This document shows positions 1 to 9,351 of a stretch of 61,450 bases of DNA, one piece after another; position 1 is the first letter of the stretch, and every line of letters starts with the position of its first letter. The stretch covers positions 1 through 61,450 of the IMG/VR virus record IMGVR_UViG_3300028767_000022; one strand, written 5' to 3'. The notes under the pieces are model-generated. The model made no database searches. It worked only from the letters and a program-made list of their open reading frames with translations, and was not told the DNA's origin. A program made the translations under genes and the position numbers. This DNA comes from a virus.

Positions 1-645
1 CTTAACGAGGCTAGGTCTAATAATATATCGGAGTCTGAATCTCTAAACAGAAAACAAATTGAGCAGTGGATTATCCAATATAGAGCATTCTTAATTAAGC
101 AGGATATTGACAAAGGTAGAGGGCTTAATCAGGACTATATTCAAGAAATTAAGAATATAAAACTTATTCAGTCTAGTATAGTATCCCCTTCTGTATTTGC
201 TAATTCTAGCTATAAAGGACCAGATGCATATAAATTAGTTACGTCTATAACTATACCAAAGACATTAGATTTTAATTCTGTATTTGGATTGACTTCAGTT
301 ACTGATTTATTAGGAAATGATATCCAAATAACTACAGAGGCTAGAAGTAATAAACAAAAGAACAGGAGATACGTTCATAATGATTATGTTGCGTACCAAT
401 CCGAAGATAGAATAAAATTAGACGGTCCCGGGGAATTAGAATACATAAACGTAAAAGGAGTGTTTGTAAATCCGCTAGAAGCTATTCCAAATGCAACTGG
501 AGATGAGAATTATCCAATTCCGGAGAATATGATACCATTATTGAAAGAACTTATATTCGCAAAAGAATTTAAATTCTCAATACCGGTAGATAATTCTAAT
601 AACTCTAAAAATGATACAGAAAATGCGTCAGTCTCTAAAGGATAA
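1..645 (+). CDS. Structural protein, 5' end outside window
   Basis: The reading frame is open from base 1, so the gene begins before the window; at least 214 residues are visible. A TTG at 289 is only an internal codon, since coding-looking sequence continues upstream in frame. The visible part is hydrophilic, with no signal peptide or membrane segment, and its C-terminus is Asn/Ser-rich. It leads a run of closely spaced plus-strand genes that ends in muzzle-like, cargo and polymerase genes, so a neck or tail component is likely by position. I do not recognise the family. The next gene overlaps its last 35 bases in another frame. Confidence 0.7.
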   Translation, partial: LNEARSNNISESESLNRKQIEQWIIQYRAFLIKQDIDKGRGLNQDYIQEIKNIKLIQSSIVSPSVFANSSYKGPDAYKLVTSITIPKTLDFNSVFGLTSVTDLLGNDIQITTEARSNKQKNRRYVHNDYVAYQSEDRIKLDGPGELEYINVKGVFVNPLEAIPNATGDENYPIPENMIPLLKELIFAKEFKFSIPVDNSNNSKNDTENASVSKG

Positions 646-1081
646 AAAATCATATACGATAATAGATTATTACGAGTCTTATTTAACTAATATTGCAAGT
701 TCTAAATTATATACTGTCAAGTACTCTGTATTTAGATCAATATTGGTAGACTACTTTAAGTTCTTATCAGAAGAGATTATTGACAATTCAAAAGAAGTAA
801 GAATACCCGGTAGAATGGGATTAGTTTATATAGAAAAGAGAAAGCCCATCAAGTATGAGCGATCTAGACTCCATGTAGACTTTAAGGCTACCAAAGAGAG
901 CGATAAGACTATACTTCATTTTAATGAACATAGTAATGGATATTCTTATAGATTCCATTGGGACAAGACAAACATGTTAGTTGGTTTTTACAAGGCATAT
1001 GAGATGGTGTTCACTAGAAGGAATAAGAGATATTTGGCTTCGCTAATAAAAGAAAATAAAAAAGATTATATAGAAAAATAA
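611..1081 (+). CDS. Small structural-block protein, function unknown
   Basis: 156 residues, basic, with many Lys, Arg and Tyr. No membrane segment or known catalytic motif is visible. The region RIPGRMGLVYIEKRK near residues 68-82 is compact and beta-like, followed by a repeated-aromatic stretch around GYSYRFHWD. It starts 35 bases inside the preceding gene; an alternative ATG at 623 would shorten the overlap. It stops one base before the next ATG, so translational coupling is likely. Its place between a structural gene and the ring-protein candidate suggests a neck/tail accessory role, but a DNA-binding protein cannot be excluded. Confidence 0.65.
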   Translation: MIQKMRQSLKDKKSYTIIDYYESYLTNIASSKLYTVKYSVFRSILVDYFKFLSEEIIDNSKEVRIPGRMGLVYIEKRKPIKYERSRLHVDFKATKESDKTILHFNEHSNGYSYRFHWDKTNMLVGFYKAYEMVFTRRNKRYLASLIKENKKDYIEK

Positions 1082-1082
1082 C

Positions 1083-2015
1083 ATGGTATACAAGTTAATA
1101 TCAGCAAAACAGATAGTTGCAAAAGTCTATTCCGACTTAGATCTAGGAGAAGAAGCACAAAGAAATTCAGACTTTATTGAATGGGTTGGAGAAGCGCTGG
1201 AAAAGATAGGCTCAGTAAGACAACTTACTAGAAAAATATCTGGAGAAGACGGATCCGATCTATTGCAAATAAAGGGACATCAAGTGTCGTTGCCTAGCGA
1301 TCTATTTAGATTGAACAGCGTGTCATATTCAGCTACAATTAATGGACCATGGTTTCCAATGAAATTGGCTACTGGATCATTTGATTGTTGGTCTGATGAC
1401 GGCTCTATAGTCTATGATGATAATGGAAGAATAGTTCCAGACGCAGAATTGATAGAGATGACCAAAATCCTATACAATAAATACGTAGAAGATCCAATCT
1501 ATACGTGGTTCAATAAAATGGATTATCAGACAGCATTGGAGATCCTGAATACCAATCAGAACGTAAGAACCTTACTTACTAATCTAGTAAATAAGCATAA
1601 CCATGGTACTGAGGGATATTTAATGCAGTATTCTATTAAGCCTGGATTTATATCTACTTCTCCTAGAATGGGATATGTAAGATTAAGTTATGATGCAATT
1701 CCATTAGATACTGATGGATACCCAATGGTGCCAGATATGATTTCATATATAGAAGCTATCTATTGGTACATAGTAATGAAACTAAAATATCCAGAGTATT
1801 TGTCAGGGAAAATGCAAAGACAGATATATTACGATATAAGAAATTCCTGGAACTTCTATTGTAAACAGGCGTACGGAGAATCATTGATGCCAAATCAAGA
1901 TGAGATGGAGAATATAAAAGACGAATGGAATAAACTGATGCCAGAAATGAATTCGAACATTGATTTTTACTCGTCTGTAGGCAAAAGACAAAACATAAAA
2001 AACTTTAATAGATAA
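1083..2015 (+). CDS. Neck/tail ring protein candidate
   Basis: 310 residues, soluble and aromatic-rich. The N-terminal half (SDFIEWVGEALEKIGS, then QVSLPSDLFRLNSVSYS) has the layout seen in short-tailed phage adaptor and stabilisation proteins: a helical segment around WVGEALEKIG, then a beta element ending in a LPxDL motif. The C-terminal half includes a Tyr/Trp-rich helix (IEAIYWYIVMKLKYPEYL). In crAss-like phages a protein of this size and position just before the muzzle gene belongs to the tail rings. The stop overlaps the next start (TAATG), so the two are translationally coupled. The family assignment is from recalled pattern, not a search. Confidence 0.55.
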   Translation: MVYKLISAKQIVAKVYSDLDLGEEAQRNSDFIEWVGEALEKIGSVRQLTRKISGEDGSDLLQIKGHQVSLPSDLFRLNSVSYSATINGPWFPMKLATGSFDCWSDDGSIVYDDNGRIVPDAELIEMTKILYNKYVEDPIYTWFNKMDYQTALEILNTNQNVRTLLTNLVNKHNHGTEGYLMQYSIKPGFISTSPRMGYVRLSYDAIPLDTDGYPMVPDMISYIEAIYWYIVMKLKYPEYLSGKMQRQIYYDIRNSWNFYCKQAYGESLMPNQDEMENIKDEWNKLMPEMNSNIDFYSSVGKRQNIKNFNR

Positions 2016-5000
2016 TGGCTAGCACAATAGGAAAAGAGACTATTAATAGTTTTGCCGGCGGTATGGATATGGATTTAGATTTGAGCTTACTTAAGTCTAG
2101 TCAATATCGATACGCCGAGAACGTACATATATCTTCAGATGATATTGGATCTGTTGGAGCTCTATCTCCGGTAGAAGATATATATAATTTAAAATTTGAC
2201 GTAAAGACATATAATCCTACTACTAAACTATATAGTACAATAGTGGATAGTTCTCTAACCGGGGAAGAGGTAATTGCCTCCGCTACTATTAGAGACTTTG
2301 GTGTTTTATTTACTAATGTAATATCTAGTGGAAATACCAAGATATATAGGATAGAGTTTAAACCAGATGGAATAACTCCAATTCTATATAGTCTTATTGG
2401 TATAAATGGAATATCTATGAATATAGATTTAAATACTCCAATAAGTATAGTATCAAGATACGAAGATGACGATAATATTAAGGTATACTGGGCAGATGGA
2501 AAGATCTTTATTAGAAGCATAAATATAGCAAGTTCTAATGATGGAAAAAACTCTATAGTCACTAATTCTTCTATATTCGACATAATCCCTTCTGCATTTC
2601 TAGAGAAACCTACGATTGCATCACTCGGATCTGGTAAACTTAATTCTGGAATAATACAGTATTTCTATCAGTTATATGGTCCATCTGGGACTGAGACCAT
2701 GCTGAGTCCAGGTTCAGCTCCGATTAACCTTTCCGCAAGTGATATTGAAGATAAAAGTATTAAATACCTAGGGACTGGACTTGGCGATGTGTATGGAAAG
2801 CCTACTAGCAAGTCCGTAAGAGTTAAAATAGATCTTCCTTCTGAAAATTTATTTACTAGAATAAAATTAATATCAGTATATTATTTTGACTATGGGAAAC
2901 AGCCTATAATATCTATAGTTAAAGAGTCTAAAATAGATAAAGATATAATTGGGAATTCCGTTTTTATGGAAGATGGCGGTGTGTCTGCGATTGGAGAGCT
3001 AACACAGAATGAATTTAATTTAATTGGAGGTAATTTATTTATACCTAATTATATAGAGTCTAAAGATAATATCCTATTTGCTGCAAATACAAAAGAAGAT
3101 ACTTGGGATATAGATACTTATGATACTAGAAGTTATCAGTTTAAAAGAAATGAGACTGGATCTATAATAAACGTTGTTAGATATACTCCAATAACTAATC
3201 TATACCCAATACAAGTAAATTGGGAAGATTACTTTATGTATGTATATGTAGATGCTGCAGCAAACCAAGACATGCTGATTACGGTTCGCCATGCAGCTAT
3301 TACTCATTCTATTACTACATCTACATTGTTTATACCTGCAGGAGACGTTAGAAGTGATTTCTTGAGAATGGAGTATAGAAATGAATATTTATCTGGAATG
3401 CCAATTGTAGACATAACATGTTCTATTTCCCATGATGGAGTATATGATGAGGTTTATGGTACTTGGAGTAATGTTACTGGTATATATCAGAAAACTACAG
3501 ATGGGGTTCTTAATCCAACAACTCTATCTCTTCCAATGTTATTTGAGGAAACCGTATATGATTACAACTACACTACAAAACTATATAGATCTAATTTAGA
3601 CTCAATTGAATATGATGCGGACTCTTTATCTGCAGTTTTGCCTAGCCATGATGCCATTCACGATGAGATATATAAAAAAGATAGATACTCTGAATTAGAA
3701 TATATATACAATAAGGATGGAAAACTTGGCGGAACTGGATTAAATGTAGATTATTTATTTACAAATACTTATTTTATAGAATCATATGGAGATTTTTGGG
3801 GTTCAAATCCAGGAACGTCTATACCGACTCCAGGTGCAAATAAGTATATAGATGAACGAACTGCTAGAATCGGGGATATTAAAAGAGATTTAAGTTCTAT
3901 CAGGCTATTTAAATCGGATGGAAGTCATCCAGATAGCAATTTGTCTAATTTTGGAATATCAAATCATCAAGGTCCATTAAATTATGCAAATCCATATCTG
4001 GCAAATGTACTTAAATCTTATCAAAGAGATGAGATATATAGATTTGCTGCAGTATTCTATGATGAAAAAGGTAGAAAATCCCCTGCTCATTGGATTGCCG
4101 ACGTAAGATTTCCTGCTGGCTATTATAAGGATAGCTCATGGGAGTCAAGTATATTTGAAATGCCATCCGAATATAGAAGTAATGGATATGATTCGAATAA
4201 TCTACTAAATAAGCAAGAGCTTTTAGTAAAGCCTCTTGGAATATCATTTACTTTTAGGAATCTGAACGTAATTCCTAATGTAAAAAGAATTGAAATAGTC
4301 AGAGCCAAAAGAGATATAAACAATAAAACTATATACGCTCAGGGAGTTACTAAAAAAATCGGAATATATAACGAAAAACATATAGATAGTAATAGTGGGA
4401 AACCTATACTAGATCTTGGGATAGATGGTACATTAAGACCAATGCAATTGATATCTATGGGAAGATTTGGAGTTGCTCCGGTAATGTCATCGGAGGAATG
4501 GATCCCTAATGCGGCTGTTTCTTCTTCTAATATGATAACTGGATTTGAAAATTACGGTTCTACTGGTAACTTATATTATGAACAGCAACTATTTAATGAT
4601 ACGGCAAATTCTGATCCAAAAATAATTTCCTACAACAACTTTATGTTTATAAATCCAGAAACTTCTTATTATGGTGTAGACTTTTCAGAGCAGTTAATCA
4701 ATTTATCAAGTATTAAAATAGCAGATATAGTTGATATAATATATCCAATACAAACTCCACCCCTTTTGAGCGATTGGTCTGTATATTTTGGCAAAAATGA
4801 ACATGATCAATTATCGTTTATACAGGATTCAAAACAATACCCAACGGCTATATATCTAGCCGCAGACATTACTAGAAAAAATAGAGCCAGTAATCTATCC
4901 GAAAGAGTTACTAGTAAATTATTTTTAATGGGACTTGCTGGAATTGAACATTTACAGGTCTTGAGCGACGAAGACATTGATTCTTCTTATAATAATCCAA

Positions 5001-6697
5001 TCGTATCGCTAGGATCAAATGTAACTAGAATATATCCGGATGGAGCTGATGAATATTATTATTATAGAAATGGATTTGAAAGTAGTTCTATAAATGGCGA
5101 AGACGATGATGATCCATCTGTAAAAAATTCTACTATTTTAGAAAATAACTATTTAGGAATTTCATTTAAGTATTTCAATAAATACGCATACAAAGTAGGA
5201 ACTTTCTATAATCTGACCTATAAAGATATAGACGGAGCAGACATAAACGAAATAGGAGAGGACCTTCTAGATGACAATAAATATACATTTACTATTAATT
5301 CTATTGAATATTCTGGCCTATTAGACGGAAGTAAAAATATAAAAGACGTTTCTGCGTCAGAGTATATTAGTATTGGAAATTCCCAATATTTAAATTTTAC
5401 ACAGCCTGTTACCGATGGGGTTCAATCCACTAATAAAAATGGTAAGAGGTCGACCATATCAAAAGGGAAGTCATTTGGTCCTCACGGAGCAGGACTTATT
5501 CTTAATTTTAATATGGAGGAATCACTTCCATCTATTACCGGAATGCGCAATTGGAGAAGTATATATGACGTTGATACAGATTACGCTAGTAGTTACAGAA
5601 ATATAGAGAATAGAACTGCGATGGCACTATCTACATTTGTAGTTAATTTAAAAGAGCTAAATGCTTATATCTACGGTGGATCCTCTTTATTAGATAGGCA
5701 GTTTACTGAGTATATATCAACTGGATTTGAATTAGATTTAAATAATTCAACAGAAACTATTGATGTATTTGGAGGAGATACGTTTATTGGATTGTTCGAT
5801 TACACAATGACATATGCTACAGATCCAATGGTCGATACGTTGGGAAGTACCGATTTAGCTAAAATAAACTTAAATATAGTTTCCCAGGTTAAGAATATTA
5901 ATTCACTAATCCCATTAGAATCTTCTATAAATTTGCATTTGGTTAATTCCAAGTCATATGTAGCTAGTGATTATAATTTTGCTATTAGACCAGAACCTGG
6001 CGTATATTCTCCTGGCAATTCGGTAGGTAATACGTGGAAGTACTCACAAGAGTTGCCACAATATTCATATAATTCTGCTTATTCAAGTGAGCAGACTGGG
6101 ATTGGGTATGTATCTTCCTTATTAATTAATGAGCCAAATAAGAATTTTGATTGCAGAATATATTCATCGGAAGTAAAAACTAATGATGAAATATATGATA
6201 AGTGGGCCACATTTAAAATAGCCAATTATATAGACGTAGACACTCAGTATGGACAAATAACAGGACTTAAGAAATTTAATGATAAGCTGTTCTTCTGGCA
6301 AGAAAATGCATTTGGGACGGTATCAGTAAACGAGAGGTCTTTAATTACAGATAATAATATAAGTTCACTAACATTAGGTACTAGCGGTATATTGACTAGA
6401 TATGACTATATATCAACATCTAACGGATTTAAATATGGAGTAATTGGCGGTATAATAGACTCAGATACCGGACTATACTGGTTTGATCATAATAAAGCTC
6501 AAATAGCAACATACGCTCCTACTTCTACCGGATCTTTAACTACTAGAATGGTATTATCATCCGCGAAGGGAATACAATCAATATTAAATAAGAGCAAAAC
6601 GTCTTTGAATGCTCAGAATAGAATTCCTGCAGTATATGATGATAAGTACGGAGAGATACTTATGACGCTTAATGGTCTTATAAATACTAATGAATAA
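2015..6697 (+). CDS. Muzzle-like tail-tip / stabilisation protein
   Basis: 1560 residues, soluble, rich in Ser, Asn, Tyr and Ile, as expected of a long beta-rich virion protein. The N-terminus carries GGMDMDLD followed by YRYAENV (about residues 15-38), a pattern I associate with tail stabilisation proteins of short-tailed phages, in which propeller-like repeats follow. The C-terminal part (ITGLKKFNDKLFFWQENAFGTVSVNER, given in part) resembles the propeller-like end of such proteins. Its size and place, directly before small cargo genes and two giant polymerase-type genes, match the crAss-like muzzle at the distal tail tip. It overlaps both neighbours by a few bases. An alternative role as another tail-tip protein cannot be excluded. 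Confidence 0.6.
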   Translation: MASTIGKETINSFAGGMDMDLDLSLLKSSQYRYAENVHISSDDIGSVGALSPVEDIYNLKFDVKTYNPTTKLYSTIVDSSLTGEEVIASATIRDFGVLFTNVISSGNTKIYRIEFKPDGITPILYSLIGINGISMNIDLNTPISIVSRYEDDDNIKVYWADGKIFIRSINIASSNDGKNSIVTNSSIFDIIPSAFLEKPTIASLGSGKLNSGIIQYFYQLYGPSGTETMLSPGSAPINLSASDIEDKSIKYLGTGLGDVYGKPTSKSVRVKIDLPSENLFTRIKLISVYYFDYGKQPIISIVKESKIDKDIIGNSVFMEDGGVSAIGELTQNEFNLIGGNLFIPNYIESKDNILFAANTKEDTWDIDTYDTRSYQFKRNETGSIINVVRYTPITNLYPIQVNWEDYFMYVYVDAAANQDMLITVRHAAITHSITTSTLFIPAGDVRSDFLRMEYRNEYLSGMPIVDITCSISHDGVYDEVYGTWSNVTGIYQKTTDGVLNPTTLSLPMLFEETVYDYNYTTKLYRSNLDSIEYDADSLSAVLPSHDAIHDEIYKKDRYSELEYIYNKDGKLGGTGLNVDYLFTNTYFIESYGDFWGSNPGTSIPTPGANKYIDERTARIGDIKRDLSSIRLFKSDGSHPDSNLSNFGISNHQGPLNYANPYLANVLKSYQRDEIYRFAAVFYDEKGRKSPAHWIADVRFPAGYYKDSSWESSIFEMPSEYRSNGYDSNNLLNKQELLVKPLGISFTFRNLNVIPNVKRIEIVRAKRDINNKTIYAQGVTKKIGIYNEKHIDSNSGKPILDLGIDGTLRPMQLISMGRFGVAPVMSSEEWIPNAAVSSSNMITGFENYGSTGNLYYEQQLFNDTANSDPKIISYNNFMFINPETSYYGVDFSEQLINLSSIKIADIVDIIYPIQTPPLLSDWSVYFGKNEHDQLSFIQDSKQYPTAIYLAADITRKNRASNLSERVTSKLFLMGLAGIEHLQVLSDEDIDSSYNNPIVSLGSNVTRIYPDGADEYYYYRNGFESSSINGEDDDDPSVKNSTILENNYLGISFKYFNKYAYKVGTFYNLTYKDIDGADINEIGEDLLDDNKYTFTINSIEYSGLLDGSKNIKDVSASEYISIGNSQYLNFTQPVTDGVQSTNKNGKRSTISKGKSFGPHGAGLILNFNMEESLPSITGMRNWRSIYDVDTDYASSYRNIENRTAMALSTFVVNLKELNAYIYGGSSLLDRQFTEYISTGFELDLNNSTETIDVFGGDTFIGLFDYTMTYATDPMVDTLGSTDLAKINLNIVSQVKNINSLIPLESSINLHLVNSKSYVASDYNFAIRPEPGVYSPGNSVGNTWKYSQELPQYSYNSAYSSEQTGIGYVSSLLINEPNKNFDCRIYSSEVKTNDEIYDKWATFKIANYIDVDTQYGQITGLKKFNDKLFFWQENAFGTVSVNERSLITDNNISSLTLGTSGILTRYDYISTSNGFKYGVIGGIIDSDTGLYWFDHNKAQIATYAPTSTGSLTTRMVLSSAKGIQSILNKSKTSLNAQNRIPAVYDDKYGEILMTLNGLINTNE

Positions 6698-7226
6698 TAT
6701 GGAAACATTAAACTACTCAGAATCGGCTCAATCATTTTTATCATTCTTATCAACTACTCCAAGATTTTATCTGAAGTTTAAGGATAAGTATTACTCGGTA
6801 GATGCTGATAATAAAATTTACCTACATAATAGCAATAGCTACGTTGTCGAGAATAATTTAACTCCAAATAGCGTATATGAGAGATCCTTTATGAAGCTAA
6901 TAGTCAATGAAGGATACTCTCAAACAAAAGTGTTTGACAACGTTGAATATACAACTGGTCCAACCAATTCCGCTAAATTATCGTTTGCTAGTTATAGTAA
7001 CGATAAGCAGAATAGTTATACTATAACTGGAGACGAAATAATCCCAAGAGAGGGCACATATAAATTTGCAATACCAAGAGCGTCTGGAACTGGAAATATG
7101 TTTCAGGAGAGAATGAGAGGTAAGTATATTATATGTAACTACGAATTTAAAAGAAAGGATATAGCCAGTAATTATTACTTCTCTATACCATATATCAAAA
7201 CTATATATAGATATTCTAAAATATAA
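6690..7226 (+). CDS. Virion-block protein of unknown function
   Basis: 178 residues. The N-terminus is Ser/Thr-rich (SAQSFLSFLSTTPRFYLKFKDKYYSV) and the rest looks like a beta-rich small domain ending in a Tyr/Ile-rich tail. No catalytic motif, signal peptide or membrane span is seen. An ATG at 6690 overlaps the preceding stop and a second ATG nine bases later is equally possible. Its stop overlaps the next start (TAATG). Because it sits between the muzzle-like gene and the first cargo-like gene, it may be a small tail-tip or cargo-associated protein. Confidence 0.6.
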   Translation: MNNMETLNYSESAQSFLSFLSTTPRFYLKFKDKYYSVDADNKIYLHNSNSYVVENNLTPNSVYERSFMKLIVNEGYSQTKVFDNVEYTTGPTNSAKLSFASYSNDKQNSYTITGDEIIPREGTYKFAIPRASGTGNMFQERMRGKYIICNYEFKRKDIASNYYFSIPYIKTIYRYSKI

Positions 7227-9340
7227 TGAATAATAAAAGAAATAAAAATAAACAGCTTCCTAAATTTGCAAATGGCACATGGAACTTTGCAAGTACTGCT
7301 AAAGATGGACTAACACAAGCCAACTTTGCTGGAGGAGCTAATTTAGCCGGAGGCGTGTTTGATATTGTAGATAATTTGTCTCCAGATCAATCTTCTGCCG
7401 GATCATACGTTGGAAAGATAGGCTCAAACGCCGCTAAATTTGCAGGCATGGGAGCAGCACTAGGTCCATGGGGAGCGGTTGCCGGTGGAGTAATTGGCGC
7501 TGGAGCTGGAGTTTACGAGGCAGTTACTGGAGATCAGGCTAATCAGAATAGAATTAGAACTGAAAAGATAAATACCAATGCTGCTAGAATTATGGATATG
7601 AGCAATGTCGTGCAATCTAAATATGATTTGCGTAATCCAAATAATTATCAAGTTCCAGGAATGGATAAAGGATCTGCTAATTTTAAAGGAGCAAATGCTC
7701 TTGTAGCAAAAGAAGAAGGGATTAAGGATCCAAATACAGGAAGAGTTATGACTGTTCCTGGTAAGTACAATCCAAACAATCCAGACACAGTTCCGGTAAA
7801 TTTACCAGACGGATCATCTATATATAGTGCTAATCCAAAATACAAAATACCTGGAGGAAAAAGTACTCCAGCGGATATAGTTGCAAAATTAGAAAAAATG
7901 CAAAACAATAATGATAAAATACTATCTGGCAAAAGACCTTCTGGTCTGTTAGATAAAAAAACAGCAGAGTTGAATAAAAAGAACATAGATAAGCAAACAG
8001 AATTACTTAATATGAATACTATGATTCAACAGTATATGAAAGGAGCAGCTCAAGGACAATCTTCATTGCCTAAATACGATGAAGGGGTCGCATTTACAGT
8101 CGGAGGAAAAACGTATTATAATACGAATCCTAAAAGTGGAATGTATAAAGCAAATCCATTGTATTATAAGGATAAAAATGGTCAAGAACTATATATTCCT
8201 AAGGCTGATGCTGATGAACTAAGAAATAGTATTCCTCAAGAGTATAACACTGGATTTAAAAATAATGTGCTTGGAAGAGTCACTGTTGATTCAAAGGGAA
8301 ATCCTACTGGGATGGTCGAAAGAACTGCTCCTAATGTAAATGGGATTACAGAGACTGCTACTAAATCAGTAGAGGCTCCTATGGTTCCCGGATATTCATC
8401 TAATGTAATGGGTAATGCTGCAACCAATATTGCTAATACCCCTGCAACCGGCACTACTGTTGGTCCTGCGTCAGTTAAATTAGTTACGCCAGAGAAGACG
8501 ATCTCAAATACAAAAGAGAATAGAATGTCTGAACTATATAAGGATCCGCTACTAGTTGGCAAAAGTACTGATGCAATTAAGAACAATGTAGTTAATGGCC
8601 CAATTTTAGCAAAATCATCTGCTGCTCCGGCTGGCGCTGACACGGAAGATGTTGTCGACAATGGAGGTTCTTTGATGGACAAATTATCGTCTATAGGAAA
8701 TGGATTAATGTCATTAGCTCCAATAGCATTTAATGCTGCTAATGCAACTCCGGAAGTAGTAAGACCTAGATTTAACTCAGTTATAAACCCAATAGAAAGA
8801 GCTGATATTTCAGTTCCATTGGCAGAGGCTAAGAAACAAAGAGTAATATCGAGATTTAATCAATCTGCAACTAATACTGGTACTGGAGCTTCAATGGCTT
8901 ATGGTGCTGACTTATACTCAAGAGGTGCTGAACAAACTGCAAATATTCTTGATTCCGCACAGAAAGCAAATGCTGGGTATAGAAATACATATGCAGACGT
9001 AGCAAATAGAAACTCAGAAATCAATACTAACGAACTTAAACGAGTAGACGATTTGAATTCTAGAAACAGAGCAGCTGCTAGAGGTTATTTGGCCAAGAAT
9101 GCTGAAATGATTAGTCAATATGGACAGGTTAATGAACTGATGAAGAATCAAAAGAACAGCGACTTACTTAATAGTAATGTATGGGCTCAATTTGCAAGTG
9201 CTGTAGACCCAGAAGTTAAAATGACATTAGCAAAACAGATGGCTAGAACTTTAGGAGTTCCAGTATCTGAAATATATAAAATGAAAACTAAAAAACCTGT
9301 ATCTAAGACAGATCAATATCTGAGCGAAGTAGCAGCATAA
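7226..9340 (+). CDS. Internal virion (cargo) protein with glycine-zipper segment
   Basis: 704 residues. After a basic start, residues about 75-99 form a Gly/Ala-rich hydrophobic stretch (ALGPWGAVAGGVIGAGAG) with repeated GxxxG spacing, typical of segments that insert into membranes and pack as helices. Residues 100-480 are low-complexity, rich in Asn, Pro, Gly and Thr. The C-terminal 200 residues are helical and Ala/Asn/Arg-rich. A capsid-stored protein ejected with DNA and forming part of a conduit through the envelope is the best inference from composition and position. The ATG overlaps the upstream stop, and CTAAAATATAATG precedes it; the same bases precede the next gene, so this A-rich leader is probably its initiation signal. 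Confidence 0.6.
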   Translation: MNNKRNKNKQLPKFANGTWNFASTAKDGLTQANFAGGANLAGGVFDIVDNLSPDQSSAGSYVGKIGSNAAKFAGMGAALGPWGAVAGGVIGAGAGVYEAVTGDQANQNRIRTEKINTNAARIMDMSNVVQSKYDLRNPNNYQVPGMDKGSANFKGANALVAKEEGIKDPNTGRVMTVPGKYNPNNPDTVPVNLPDGSSIYSANPKYKIPGGKSTPADIVAKLEKMQNNNDKILSGKRPSGLLDKKTAELNKKNIDKQTELLNMNTMIQQYMKGAAQGQSSLPKYDEGVAFTVGGKTYYNTNPKSGMYKANPLYYKDKNGQELYIPKADADELRNSIPQEYNTGFKNNVLGRVTVDSKGNPTGMVERTAPNVNGITETATKSVEAPMVPGYSSNVMGNAATNIANTPATGTTVGPASVKLVTPEKTISNTKENRMSELYKDPLLVGKSTDAIKNNVVNGPILAKSSAAPAGADTEDVVDNGGSLMDKLSSIGNGLMSLAPIAFNAANATPEVVRPRFNSVINPIERADISVPLAEAKKQRVISRFNQSATNTGTGASMAYGADLYSRGAEQTANILDSAQKANAGYRNTYADVANRNSEINTNELKRVDDLNSRNRAAARGYLAKNAEMISQYGQVNELMKNQKNSDLLNSNVWAQFASAVDPEVKMTLAKQMARTLGVPVSEIYKMKTKKPVSKTDQYLSEVAA

Positions 9341-9351
9341 ACTAAAATATA

